The notes under the pieces: model-generated
Database searches by the model: none
Told to the model about the DNA's origin: nothing
What the model saw: the letters and a program-made list of their open reading frames with translations, nothing else
Translations under genes and position numbers: made by a program
From: an uncultured Bacteroidia bacterium
GTDB taxonomy: Bacteria; Bacteroidota; Bacteroidia; Bacteroidales; F082
Reading direction: 5' to 3'
Length of the DNA: 64,000 bases
NCBI GenBank assembly: GCA_902774295.1
Contig: CACYHP010000003.1
Location: 62,001-126,000, forward strand
Part shown: one piece after another, positions 8,163 to 17,927 of the stretch
How the letters are laid out: the number at the start of each line of letters is the position of its first letter
Position numbering within the stretch: the first letter of the stretch is position 1

Positions 8163-10097
8163 ATGAAGAAAGTTTTTACATTAGCACTCGTGATGGCAAT
8201 GGCCATTACAAGCTTTGCTCAGGTAAAGGGCATCTCACGTAAGTCTGTTAAAGCAGAACCTAGACAGGCTGTTACAGTGACAGGCTTGGAAGTAAACAAC
8301 AACAACTTCCCTGCATCAACAAGAAGCATTATGACAGCTCCAGAGGAGACAGAATTAAGCTTCTCAGCTTATGACTGGCAGTCAAACGCATCAGCCAGAA
8401 ACTTCACAGCAGTATGGCCTGACGGTTTCGCAGTCATGTGCTACACACAGGCAACAAATCAAAGCTATTCAGACCGTGGTACAGGTCTCGCAATTTGGGA
8501 TCCAGCAGTCGGTGAATGGGAGTTCACAGAGACTCATGCTGAAGATTTTTCATCATTGCCGACTAGCGAACAAAAGACAGGTTTCGGTTCAATCTCACGT
8601 TGGGGAGAGAACGGTCTTGTTATCGCATCACACAGTGCAAACCAATGCCACCTGTTCTTCTGCGAGAATTTCCGCAATGGCGACCGTGATTTCAGCACAG
8701 TTGTTACAATGCCAAACGAGTTAGAGCCAACATGGCCAGCAGTACAGTGCTCAGGTGAGAACCTTGACATTGTTCACGTTATTGCAACACAGTACTCATC
8801 AACAGATCCATTTGATGATGCACTTCGTTACTATCGTTATGAGAACGGCGAATGGACAGCTAATGCAGAACTTCTCACAGCTTTCAACGCTGACAATATG
8901 GGCGGCGGCGGTTCAAACATCGCTCATTTCATCAATTATGACCCAGCCAAGCCAAACCGTGTATCATTCGTTTTAACAGACGCTTGGACAGACGGTAAAG
9001 TTGTTGTTTCAGAAGACAATGGCGCAACATGGACAGACAGAGTGTTCTATCAGCACCCAGGTATCCACACCACATTTGGTGAAGGTGAGTCATTCCACTA
9101 CCCACGTTGGGCTGATGCTCACTTCGATGCAAACGACAACGTTAACATAGTTTATGAATGGAACGGTTCATCAGGTGAGCCAGGTTCAGGTTCATACTAC
9201 CCAACAGTTGGTGGTGTTGGTTTCTGGAGCGAGACTCTTCCAAAGAGTGAATTGTGCGTTGGTGGTATCGGTAACGTTGGCGAGCCATTCATCATGGACT
9301 CATGCTACATGAACACCGACCTTTACTATTCAGAGTGGTACTGGTCAGATGCTATTCATGACCCACTTCCTGAATACTTCGGAGAACTCATGATTCTTGA
9401 CGAGAACATGAACGTTGTTGATTACAATGGTGAAATGCCAGAGACATACTACTGGATCGACCTCAGCAACAAAGAGCACGGCAAATACAACAGCGGTATT
9501 GCTGCATTCCCATCAATGGTTATTGATGGCGAAAAGATCTTCGCTGTATGGTCAATGATTGCAGGTGACTGCACAACAGTTTACTACGATGGAACTAACA
9601 GCCAGTACAGATTGTTCGGTGCTATGTCAAGCGACGGTGGCCGTACTTGGAATTTACCAGTACACCTCCTCACAGACATCATGGACATCTATGACGAGAT
9701 GGTTTATCCACAGGTAATCCCATTCGTTTACAGCGACGCAGGTGGTGACTTCATCTGGATTTGCTACCAGAACGACCAGGAGACCGGTACATACGTACAG
9801 AGCGACGAAACTGTATGGGATAACAACTTCTACAGAGCTGTTAAGGTTTATGTCTACGACATCCTCGGTGAAGAAGAAAACTACATGACAGTTGCTCCTT
9901 CAATCAACGTCTATCCTAACCCAGCACAGGGTTCATTCAACGTAAGACTTGACAACGCAAGCAACGTGAAGATCTTCAACACAGTTGGTCAGTTAGTTAA
10001 ATCTTATGACAACGTTTCAGAACTTAACGTCAACCTCGAAGCTGGTGTTTACTTTGTGAACGCTAACGGTCAGACAGTTAAGGTCGTTGTGAAGTAG
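8163..10097 (+). CDS. T9SS-exported protein with Asp-box (sialidase-type propeller) motifs
   Basis: A 644-residue protein with a signal peptide (1-19, ending SFAQ) and a C-terminal type IX secretion sorting domain (about 575-644: INVYPNPAQGSFNVRL, IFNTVGQLVK, LEAGVYFVN). So it should cross the outer membrane and be surface-attached or released. The body has two Asp-box motifs, SEDNGATW (about 283-290) and SSDGGRTW (about 489-496), typical of BNR/sialidase-like beta-propellers. I see no full set of sialidase catalytic residues, so binding or degradation of a polymer is only a guess. The codons are uniform and G+C-richer than the neighbours, and the promoter is strong, both suggesting high expression. 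Confidence 0.88.
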   Translation: MKKVFTLALVMAMAITSFAQVKGISRKSVKAEPRQAVTVTGLEVNNNNFPASTRSIMTAPEETELSFSAYDWQSNASARNFTAVWPDGFAVMCYTQATNQSYSDRGTGLAIWDPAVGEWEFTETHAEDFSSLPTSEQKTGFGSISRWGENGLVIASHSANQCHLFFCENFRNGDRDFSTVVTMPNELEPTWPAVQCSGENLDIVHVIATQYSSTDPFDDALRYYRYENGEWTANAELLTAFNADNMGGGGSNIAHFINYDPAKPNRVSFVLTDAWTDGKVVVSEDNGATWTDRVFYQHPGIHTTFGEGESFHYPRWADAHFDANDNVNIVYEWNGSSGEPGSGSYYPTVGGVGFWSETLPKSELCVGGIGNVGEPFIMDSCYMNTDLYYSEWYWSDAIHDPLPEYFGELMILDENMNVVDYNGEMPETYYWIDLSNKEHGKYNSGIAAFPSMVIDGEKIFAVWSMIAGDCTTVYYDGTNSQYRLFGAMSSDGGRTWNLPVHLLTDIMDIYDEMVYPQVIPFVYSDAGGDFIWICYQNDQETGTYVQSDETVWDNNFYRAVKVYVYDILGEEENYMTVAPSINVYPNPAQGSFNVRLDNASNVKIFNTVGQLVKSYDNVSELNVNLEAGVYFVNANGQTVKVVVK

Positions 10098-10146
10098 TTT
10101 ACGGTTTACAGTTTACCGTTTACAGTTTACCGTTTAAGGTTTAAAG
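10096..10146 (+). repeat. tandem tract of GTTTACNGTTTAC units
   Basis: Immediately after the stop codon, alternating 7-base units (GTTTACG, GTTTACA, GTTTACC, GTTTACA, GTTTACC, GTTTAAG, GTTTAAA) run up to a hairpin. The same unit type appears at 7087-7121. Confidence 0.65.
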
Positions 10147-10180
10147 TAGAGACGCCACAGTGTGACGTCTCTACATTTTT
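10146..10180 (+). terminator. hairpin of the GTAGAGACG palindrome family with T-run
   Basis: GTAGAGACG and CGTCTCTAC (10146-10174) form a 9-bp stem extended by CACA/TGTG after one mismatch, followed by ATTTTT. It is a plausible intrinsic terminator for the T9SS gene. The same element, inverted, occurs at 17812-17839. Confidence 0.65.
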
Positions 10181-10200
10181 AAGATTAATGGAACAAGAGG

Positions 10201-10977
10201 ATGAATAATATCAAAGATTATCTGGAGGAGTTGGTGGCGAAGAACAATACCGAGGCGTTTATTAAAGACGACCCGGTGCAGTTCCCGCATAGATACAGTG
10301 ACAAGAAAGACATTGAGATTGTGTCGTTTCTAGTTGCTACAATAGCATGGGGCAACAGAAAAATGATTTTGAACAACGCCAATAAGATGTTGGAAATCAT
10401 GGGAAAGTCACCTTATGACTATGTGATGTCGGAAGGATGGAAAAAGCTGGATGATGCGAAGTGTGTGCATAGGACTTTTTTCAATAGAGATTTGAAGTAT
10501 TATTGCAGGGGGCTGAAGGCAATTTATGAGGTTCCTCGCCTCGCTCGGAATGACAATGACAATAGTTTAGAGGATATATTTTATAATGAAGCGCATGATG
10601 TGTGGAGAGGCATACAGAATTTCAGGGATTTGATGGCGAAGGCGAATGATGCGACAAGCAAACACATTTCGAATCCTTGTTGCGATGAGCCGAAAAAAGG
10701 CTCGGCATGCAAGAGACTGCACATGGCGTTGAGATGGCTGGTAAGAAATGACGGTATTGTAGACTTGGGTATTTGGAAACGTTTTACTCCCAAGGACTTG
10801 ATGATACCGCTGGATGTGCATGTGGCAAGGGTTTCGAGAGATTTAGGATTGATCGAAAGGAAGAGCAATGACAGGCAGACAGTTGAGCTGCTAACCAATA
10901 AATTAAGGGAGTTTGATAAAGAAGACCCGGTTAAATATGATTTTGCGTTGTTTGGAGCGGAGATGATGGAGTTATGA
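10201..10977 (+). CDS. TIGR02757 family (DUF2400) protein
   Basis: A 258-residue cytoplasmic protein with family features: DPVQFPHRYSDKKDIEIVSFL, IAWGNRKMILNNANKML, GSACKRLHMALRWLVRNDGIVDLGIW, LMIPLDVHVARVSRDLGL and the C-terminal KYDFALFGAEMM. Function is not established; distant similarity to helix-hairpin-helix DNA glycosylase-like folds has been suggested for such proteins. Residues 110-118 (EVPRLARND) are the translation of a 27-base dispersed repeat element at 10528-10554, which is an insertion relative to the expected family sequence (inference). No clear promoter box upstream; it may depend on read-through past the hairpin at 10146. Confidence 0.88.
   Translation: MNNIKDYLEELVAKNNTEAFIKDDPVQFPHRYSDKKDIEIVSFLVATIAWGNRKMILNNANKMLEIMGKSPYDYVMSEGWKKLDDAKCVHRTFFNRDLKYYCRGLKAIYEVPRLARNDNDNSLEDIFYNEAHDVWRGIQNFRDLMAKANDATSKHISNPCCDEPKKGSACKRLHMALRWLVRNDGIVDLGIWKRFTPKDLMIPLDVHVARVSRDLGLIERKSNDRQTVELLTNKLREFDKEDPVKYDFALFGAEMMEL
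10528..10554 (+). repeat. dispersed element, 27-base form, inside a CDS
   Basis: GAGGTTCCTCGCC..., ending CTCGGAATGAC; read in frame as EVPRLARND within the TIGR02757 gene. Same family as 54286-54321 and 54355-54381, and related to the 38-base form at 25006, 25328, 25566, 42083 and 54236. Confidence 0.7.
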
Positions 10978-11013
10978 GATAAAAGTTAAAAGTTAAAAGA
11001 TAAAAGTTAAAAG
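10978..11013 (+). repeat. AAAAGTTAAAAG tandem tract
   Basis: After the stop codon, 6-7 base units (GATAAAA, GTTAAAA, GTTAAAA, GATAAAA, GTTAAAA) repeat directly. It differs from the GTTTAC tracts in sequence but resembles them in position and unit length. The rest of the gap up to 11163 holds only the promoter of the next gene. Confidence 0.6.
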
Positions 11014-11067
11014 AATGTTGATAACTTGGAGATTTTTGCGAGTTATCAACATTTTTTATTAATTTCG

Positions 11068-11099
11068 TTTGGATTTTAATAGTATTTTGTATAATTTTG
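11068..11099 (+). promoter_or_regulatory. promoter of the 2209-residue protein gene
   Basis: TTTG at 11068-11071 and TAATTTTG at 11092-11099, 20 bases apart, leaving a leader of about 58 bases before the ATG at 11164. Confidence 0.65.
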
Positions 11100-11163
11100 T
11101 CGATTGAAAGAATAAGTGTTTTTTATTACGAAAAGATTTTTTTAACAATAAAAGTTTAGCAGT

Positions 11164-14100
11164 ATGAAACGTAGATTTACATTGATTATTACGGCTTTAA
11201 TGCTGATGATGACAAGTCTCGCCTGGGGACAGACGAGAGATGAAGTGGTTGCATACACTTTGGATGGCACCATCACCGGTGGCACAAACGGTTATGCAAC
11301 TGAGAGTGAAATTACCCAGAATAATCTCACATGGATGGTGACTGGCAACACAGATATAAGTCCATGGCGTATTGGAGGTAAAAGTCTATCTGGCGTTGAC
11401 CGTCCTGTTTATTCAACGGGTACAATGTCGGACAACATCACAAAGATTGTTGTCACTCATGGTACAGCGAATAACATTACAGTAAACTCGATGACACTTA
11501 TCGTTTCATCGAACGCGGATTTCAGCAATCCTACAAGCACATTGACTGGAGATTTCGGGGCAAATACGACAACCACATTCAACAGACCAGCAGCAACTGA
11601 CTGGACTAACAAATATTACAAGATCATATACAATGTTTCGGTGTCAGGTAATACCAACAGATTCATACAGTTCAATTCAGCTGTGTTTTATAAAGAAAGT
11701 GGCGGTCAGGAGACGGTGGCAACTCCAACGTTCTCACCAGCAGAGGGAACATATAATGAGGCACAGAACGTGACCATCAGCTGCACAACCGACGGTGCCA
11801 CAATCCACTACACAACAAATGGTGACGTTCCGACGACATCAAGTGCGGTCTACTCCACTCCTATCGCTATCAGCCAGACAACAACAGTGAAGGCAATGGC
11901 AGCGAAGTCTGGAATGAACAACAGTAGCATCGCTTCAGCGACATACACCATTGAAGATGCTCCGACACTAATTACTATTGCAGCAGCAAGAGCATTGGCA
12001 GTTAACGAATATGCTTTGGTACAGGGAGTTGTGACATTCATCGACGGAAGAAACATCTACGTCCAAGATGAGACAGCAGGTATCGATCTCTTTTTGAACA
12101 ACAACACTGTTCCGAGCGGCTTAGTCCTTGGCGACAAGGTTCAGGCATACGGTAAGAAAGCCTTGTACAACGGTCTTATCGAGCTTACTGGCATCAACGG
12201 CGGTGATGCATCACAATTCAGTGTGATTTCATCAGGCAACACACTTCCTTTGGCAGTGAAAACTATTGCTGAGATTTTGGCAGACTATTCAGGCAGCAAT
12301 GCTTTACAGTCAACACGCGTCAAGATTGAGAACGCCACTATTGGAACTATCAACACCAGCAGCAACACACCACTCACCCAAGGTGAAAACACCTTGAATA
12401 TATACAAAGTTCCGGCATTGGACAGCATTTCAGAAGGTGACGCTGTCGATGTCATCGGTGTTGTCGGTTGCTACAACAACCCGCAACTTCGTGTTGCTTA
12501 TGCAACAGATGTTACAAAACACGAGACACCGATGCAGCAGGTTGCCACACCTACATTCACACCTGCAGCTGGCGAATACACAGAGGCACAGAATGTTGAG
12601 ATTGCATGCGCAACAGAAGGTGCAACAATTTACTACACATTAGACGGCACAGACCCGACAGTCAACAGCACAGCTTACACTACAACCATCGCCATCAGCG
12701 ATTCAACTACAGTGAAGGCATTCGCCGTTAAGGAAGGCATGACTGACAGCGATATCGCAACAGCGGTTTACATTATCAACATTCCTACTCCACCAGTACA
12801 AGAGACCGACTACACTCTGATCACCAATGAAAACGCACTTATCTCAGGTGACAAATACATCGTTGTGGGTATCAAGGGCGAGGCTTACAAAGCATTAGGA
12901 AAACAAAACACAAACAACAGAGCTGCTGTTGATGTGACACCTGTAAATAACGTCATCACATTGACACCTGCCACAACAACCGATGACGGTGTCTTCGAGT
13001 TGACATTAGGTCAGGATAACAACAATTGGACTTTGTATGATGCAGTAAACGGAGGTTATCTCTACGCAGCAAGTTCATCATCAAATCAGCTGAAGGTTCA
13101 GGCAGAAAACAACGCCAACGGTCAGTGGACCATCGAGATCGCATCAACAGGTGTCGCCACCATCAAGGCACAGGGCACCAACACACGCAACTGGTTAAGA
13201 CTCAACACCAGCGGCTCACCATTCTCATGCTATGGAAGCGGTCAGCTGGACGTTTACCTCTATAAAGCAGGCGACATCCCGACCCCACCGGCACCGACAT
13301 ATTACAATGTTGCTGTTGCCGACAGCATTGCTAACGGCACTGTGACAGTCAGCCCAACATCAGCAAAGGAAAACGACACCATCACAGTGACAGCCACACC
13401 AGCATTAGGTTATGAGTTGACAACATTGACATACACTTACGGTCAGACCACAAGCAACGTCAACCTTGAGACAATGCAGTTTTTGATGCCAGCTGCTGAC
13501 GTTACAGTGAATGCCACATTCACAGAGCTCGCACATGTAGCTAATCCTACATTCAGCCCAGCAGCAGGATCATACATTTCAGTGCAACAGGTCACTTTAG
13601 CATGCACCACTGAAGGTGCCACTATTTACTACACATTGGACGGCACCGACCCAACAACAGAAAGCACAGTTTACACCAATGCATTCACAGTAAGTGCAAC
13701 GACAACAGTGAAAGCATTGGCAGTCAAGGAAGGCTTGAACAACAGCGACGTGGTTTCAGCAGAATACGTTATCATCGAGCCTATGACCATTGCTGAAGCC
13801 AGAGCATTGGCAGACAACGAATATGCGTTGGTACAAGGTGTTGTAACATTCTTGGAAGGCAGAAACGTCTTCATCCAGGATGCTACAGGCGGTATCGACC
13901 TTTATCTCAACAGCAACACCGTTCCTACCACAATAGCTTTAGGCGATATGGTGAAAGGATACGGCAAGAAGACTGTTTACGGCGGTCTTGTTGAGCTTAC
14001 AGGAATCAACGGAAACGATGAGAATCAATTCCTGATCTTATCAAGCGGCAACCCATTACCAGTGATGGTCAAGACAATCGCTGAACTCATTGAAGACTTC

Positions 14101-17100
14101 AATAACAACAATGCATTACAGGGCACACGCGTCATGGTTGAAAACGCCATCATTGGTGCTATTAACACAAGCGGCCATACAACCATCTCGCAAGACGACA
14201 ATTCCATTATCATCTATAAGATTCCTTATGTTGAAGGTCTTGAAGAAGGTGACTTTGTCACAGTCACAGGTGTTGTCGGAGCATTCAACAACGAGTTACA
14301 GCTTCGTGTAGCAACTGCTGCCGACATTCAATACACACATCCCGCAAGCATCACACTCAATCCAACAGCTTTGTCAGGATTCAACTATGCGTATGAAGAG
14401 GGTCCATCAACGGTGAAGACTTTTGTGATTAGCGGAATGAGTCTATCAGCTCCGACATACATCCATGCATCAGAGAACTACGAGATTTCATCGTTCCCTG
14501 GCGAGAGCTTCTATCCAGAAAACACTATCACAATTAACACATACACAGGCGTTTACAACTACACCATCAAAGTGAGACTGAAAGCCGGTCTTGAGATTGG
14601 TGAATACGAGGAAAGTCTGATGATTTGCGAAGAAGAGCTCGACACCATGTATCTCGCTTTGAGCGGTAGCGTCACTTCAGCACCTATTGTGACAAGCTAT
14701 TCACGTGTGAGCGACATTTCACAGTTGACAAGCGGTTCGAAGGTCATCTTTGCGGCACGTTACAACGAAAATGCCAACGAATACTTTGCCATGACAGCAC
14801 AGGCATCGGGCAAACCGGAAGGCGTGTTGTTCAACAGCGTCGTCAGCAACGATGAGACTTTGCCAAGTGAAATCACCGACAATGAGGAAACATATTATTG
14901 GACAGTGGATGTTAACGGTGACAACTACACCTTCACCAATGCCAATGGCGACGTGCTCGGCTACACCAGCGGCACCAACTTCGCTAACGGCGGCGACAAC
15001 ACTGCTTGGGGTATCACATTCCAGACTTCAGAAGAAGGCGCCATGGTTCCAAACTATTCAGGTTTTGTTGTAAACAACGTCAACACCCCGGTGAGAGCCA
15101 TTGCATTGAACAGCAACCACAACTTCGGTCCATACCACACTCAGAACATAGGCGGTGAAAATTATAACTTCTTCCTCGACATGTTTGCTACAGTGGGCGG
15201 CGGCACTCTGACTTGCGCAACTCCTACATTCACACCAGAAGCCGGCACATACTTTGAGGAACAGACAGTGGCTATCGCTTGCACCACAGCAGATGCTACG
15301 ATTTACTACACATTGGACGGCAGTGAGCCTGATGAGAACAGCGAGGTTTACGAAACACCTATCACAGTGGCGGAAAGCTTGACTATTAAGGCAATTGCAA
15401 TGAAAGAAGGTTATGAGAACAGCAATGTCGCATCTGCAGAATACACTATCATCTTAGGTGCAGTCACCATCTTTAGCCAAGACTGGGAAGGTGATATGAA
15501 CGGATGGACATTTGTCACAGTGGAAGGCAGCAAGCCTTGGACTATTGGACAAAACAGCGGCAACCACTATGCCAATGCCAACGGCTACAACGGTGGAGTG
15601 AACGAACAGTGGTGCATCTCCCCTGCTTTCAGCCTCAATGTATATAGCAATGCAAGCTTGTTATTCAGAAATGCAAAGAACTACACGGGACCTGATATGC
15701 AGGTGTTTTTCTCGAATAATTACGACGGTGAGAATCCAGTGACAGCCACATGGGTTGAACTCGAATACATCATGTCAACAGGTTCATACACATGGGTTGA
15801 GTCAGGTTTAATAGATCTTGCAAACTTCACAGGTGACGAGTGCTACATCGGATTCAAGTACACCTCAACAGAGACAGAAGCGGCAGCATGGGAAATTGAT
15901 GACATCACATTGATGGGATTCACAACAGATCCATATCTGACAGTGACACCGACATCATTGAACGGTTTCACACATGTTGTAGGCGAAGGCCCATCAGCAT
16001 CGCAGACATTTGTTCTGACAGCTGGCAATATCTCTCCAGCACCAGGCGGAACAACGGGTAGCATAAACGTGTCTGTTTATAGTCCATTTGAGATTTCTCT
16101 CGACAACGAAGATTATGACGATGCGATCTTCTTTGAGGATATCACCAACCTTGAGCCGACTACAATCTATGTAAGAATGAATGGCACAGAAGTCGGTCAG
16201 TACACTGAGACTGTTAATATATATGCATCTTCAGGCAACGAAGCAACAGTAACATTGAGCGGTACAGTTACCGAGCCTCCGGTTCCTGGTGGCGACTGGA
16301 ACAGAATCTATGCTCTCAGTGATTTGCACGACGGCGACCAGGTCATCATCGCTTCACGTTACGACGCAACAGTGAGCGACGGCTACTATGCAATGACAGC
16401 TGGTGTTTCAGGCAAACCTGACGGAGTGTTGTTCACATCAGTTAACAACGGCGGCAATGAGATACTTCCTGCAGATATTGCTGACAACGCTGACACATAT
16501 CTGTGGAACGTGACAGTAGACGGCGACGTCATCACATTGACAAATGCAAACGGCGACGCATTGGGATACAGCAGCAGCACCAACTTCGCAGCCAACACCA
16601 ACATTGAATGGAACATCGCCCTTGAGACATCAGAGGAAGGCGCTTTGATTCCTAACTACACAGGATTCGTAATCACCAACGCTGAAACCACAAACCGTGG
16701 CATCGCAAAGAACTCTAACAACAAGTTCGGAGCTTACGCAACAAGCAACATCAGCAACCCTGATTACAACTTCTACCTCGACCTGTTCGTATATGGCGGC
16801 TCTGTCACCCCAGTTGTAGCTATGCCTGTGTTTAACTACGCATCAGGCACTTACTACGAAGAGATTGATGTTGAAATATCATGTGCGACAGAAGATGCGA
16901 TGATTTTCTACACCACCGACGGCAGTGATCCAACATCAATGGCAATGCTTTACATGGATCCTATCCATGTGGATTCAGACATGACACTCAAGGCCATAGC
17001 AATCAAGGAAGGCTATGAGAACAGTGCCATAGCAACAGCCAACTACGTCATCATGAGTGATGTTGTGATTATCACGAGCCAAGACTGGGAAGGCGACATG

Positions 17101-17793
17101 AACGGCTGGACATTTGTGAACATCGCTGGTAACAAGCCATGGATCATAGGCGAGCACAACGGCAACCACTACGCCAACGCCAACGGCTACGGCGATGACG
17201 TCGACAACGAGCAATGGTGCATCTCCCCTGCTTTAGACCTCAGCGCACGCGCTTATCAAAACGTAACGCTGACCTTCATGAATGCTATGAAGTTCAACGG
17301 TCCGGCTCTTGAGCTCTACATCAGCGACGACTATGACGGCCAGGATCCTACAGCTGCTACATGGGAACCATTGGAATACACTCAATCAGAAGGCAACTAC
17401 GAATGGACAGAGTCTGGTGAGATCGCATTGGACGAATATATCGGCAGGACATGCCATATCGGCTTCAGATACATCAGCACCATTGAAGATGGCGCTGCAT
17501 CATGGGAAATCGACGATATCATCGTTGTCGCTGAAGAAGTTCAGATGACTATCACTCCTGACACCGCATTGAATGTTGATGTCTGGAACAACTACAATGA
17601 GCTCATGATTGTGAACAACGGCGACGAGGCATTGAACGTTGTGGTTTACAACCTCATTGGCCAGCCAGTGTTGAGCGAGAAAGTCGCTACAGGCAGCAAC
17701 GTGATCCGTCACGACCTTATCGACGGCGTCTACATCGTGAGAATCGCCAACGGCAAGGAGATGACAGGAGTCAAGGTTGTTGTCAGACGTTAG
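11164..17793 (+). CDS. giant T9SS-exported multidomain protein (CHB/HEX_C, OB-fold, choice-of-anchor J)
   Basis: A 2209-residue exported protein (signal peptide about 1-22, ending AWGQ). It is a mosaic of repeated modules: five chitobiase/hexosaminidase C-terminal-type repeats beginning near residues 185, 460, 791, 1351 and 1885 (pattern TPTFxPAxGTY...TIYYTLDGTDPT...VKAxAxKEG); two OB-fold-like domains (about 268-456 and 874-1058, ARALAxNEYALVQGVVTF); three related 170-residue modules (about 544, 1181, 1707); one InlB-type repeat (about 716-790); two BACON-like sandwich domains (about 1060 and 1590); and two choice-of-anchor J domains (about 1434-1590 and 1968-2125, SQDWEGDMNGWTF). The C-terminal 75 residues form the T9SS sorting domain. 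No catalytic domain recognised; likely a surface adhesin or binding scaffold. Confidence 0.88.
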   Translation: MKRRFTLIITALMLMMTSLAWGQTRDEVVAYTLDGTITGGTNGYATESEITQNNLTWMVTGNTDISPWRIGGKSLSGVDRPVYSTGTMSDNITKIVVTHGTANNITVNSMTLIVSSNADFSNPTSTLTGDFGANTTTTFNRPAATDWTNKYYKIIYNVSVSGNTNRFIQFNSAVFYKESGGQETVATPTFSPAEGTYNEAQNVTISCTTDGATIHYTTNGDVPTTSSAVYSTPIAISQTTTVKAMAAKSGMNNSSIASATYTIEDAPTLITIAAARALAVNEYALVQGVVTFIDGRNIYVQDETAGIDLFLNNNTVPSGLVLGDKVQAYGKKALYNGLIELTGINGGDASQFSVISSGNTLPLAVKTIAEILADYSGSNALQSTRVKIENATIGTINTSSNTPLTQGENTLNIYKVPALDSISEGDAVDVIGVVGCYNNPQLRVAYATDVTKHETPMQQVATPTFTPAAGEYTEAQNVEIACATEGATIYYTLDGTDPTVNSTAYTTTIAISDSTTVKAFAVKEGMTDSDIATAVYIINIPTPPVQETDYTLITNENALISGDKYIVVGIKGEAYKALGKQNTNNRAAVDVTPVNNVITLTPATTTDDGVFELTLGQDNNNWTLYDAVNGGYLYAASSSSNQLKVQAENNANGQWTIEIASTGVATIKAQGTNTRNWLRLNTSGSPFSCYGSGQLDVYLYKAGDIPTPPAPTYYNVAVADSIANGTVTVSPTSAKENDTITVTATPALGYELTTLTYTYGQTTSNVNLETMQFLMPAADVTVNATFTELAHVANPTFSPAAGSYISVQQVTLACTTEGATIYYTLDGTDPTTESTVYTNAFTVSATTTVKALAVKEGLNNSDVVSAEYVIIEPMTIAEARALADNEYALVQGVVTFLEGRNVFIQDATGGIDLYLNSNTVPTTIALGDMVKGYGKKTVYGGLVELTGINGNDENQFLILSSGNPLPVMVKTIAELIEDFNNNNALQGTRVMVENAIIGAINTSGHTTISQDDNSIIIYKIPYVEGLEEGDFVTVTGVVGAFNNELQLRVATAADIQYTHPASITLNPTALSGFNYAYEEGPSTVKTFVISGMSLSAPTYIHASENYEISSFPGESFYPENTITINTYTGVYNYTIKVRLKAGLEIGEYEESLMICEEELDTMYLALSGSVTSAPIVTSYSRVSDISQLTSGSKVIFAARYNENANEYFAMTAQASGKPEGVLFNSVVSNDETLPSEITDNEETYYWTVDVNGDNYTFTNANGDVLGYTSGTNFANGGDNTAWGITFQTSEEGAMVPNYSGFVVNNVNTPVRAIALNSNHNFGPYHTQNIGGENYNFFLDMFATVGGGTLTCATPTFTPEAGTYFEEQTVAIACTTADATIYYTLDGSEPDENSEVYETPITVAESLTIKAIAMKEGYENSNVASAEYTIILGAVTIFSQDWEGDMNGWTFVTVEGSKPWTIGQNSGNHYANANGYNGGVNEQWCISPAFSLNVYSNASLLFRNAKNYTGPDMQVFFSNNYDGENPVTATWVELEYIMSTGSYTWVESGLIDLANFTGDECYIGFKYTSTETEAAAWEIDDITLMGFTTDPYLTVTPTSLNGFTHVVGEGPSASQTFVLTAGNISPAPGGTTGSINVSVYSPFEISLDNEDYDDAIFFEDITNLEPTTIYVRMNGTEVGQYTETVNIYASSGNEATVTLSGTVTEPPVPGGDWNRIYALSDLHDGDQVIIASRYDATVSDGYYAMTAGVSGKPDGVLFTSVNNGGNEILPADIADNADTYLWNVTVDGDVITLTNANGDALGYSSSTNFAANTNIEWNIALETSEEGALIPNYTGFVITNAETTNRGIAKNSNNKFGAYATSNISNPDYNFYLDLFVYGGSVTPVVAMPVFNYASGTYYEEIDVEISCATEDAMIFYTTDGSDPTSMAMLYMDPIHVDSDMTLKAIAIKEGYENSAIATANYVIMSDVVIITSQDWEGDMNGWTFVNIAGNKPWIIGEHNGNHYANANGYGDDVDNEQWCISPALDLSARAYQNVTLTFMNAMKFNGPALELYISDDYDGQDPTAATWEPLEYTQSEGNYEWTESGEIALDEYIGRTCHIGFRYISTIEDGAASWEIDDIIVVAEEVQMTITPDTALNVDVWNNYNELMIVNNGDEALNVVVYNLIGQPVLSEKVATGSNVIRHDLIDGVYIVRIANGKEMTGVKVVVRR

Positions 17794-17811
17794 TCTTTAG
17801 ACATTAGAATT

Positions 17812-17846
17812 GTAGAGACGTCACAATGTGGCGTCTCTATTTTTTT
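17812..17846 (+). terminator. hairpin of the GTAGAGACG family with T-run
   Basis: GTAGAGACG (17812-17820) pairs with CGTCTCTAT (17832-17840), with CACA/TGTG inside, followed by a run of T. Its reverse complement matches the hairpin at 10146-10174 at 27 of 29 positions. Likely terminator of the 2209-residue protein gene. Confidence 0.65.
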
Positions 17847-17880
17847 ATTAGACAGGATTTACAAGATTAACAAGATAATT

Positions 17881-17911
17881 TTGTTTTTTTGTCAAAATAG
17901 TGTTATTTTTG
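17881..17911 (+). promoter_or_regulatory. promoter of the PEGA protein gene
   Basis: TTG at 17881-17883 and TATTTTTG at 17904-17911 with 20 bases between them; the ATG is only 17 bases further on. Confidence 0.6.
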
Positions 17912-17927
17912 CAAAAATAAATTCAAT

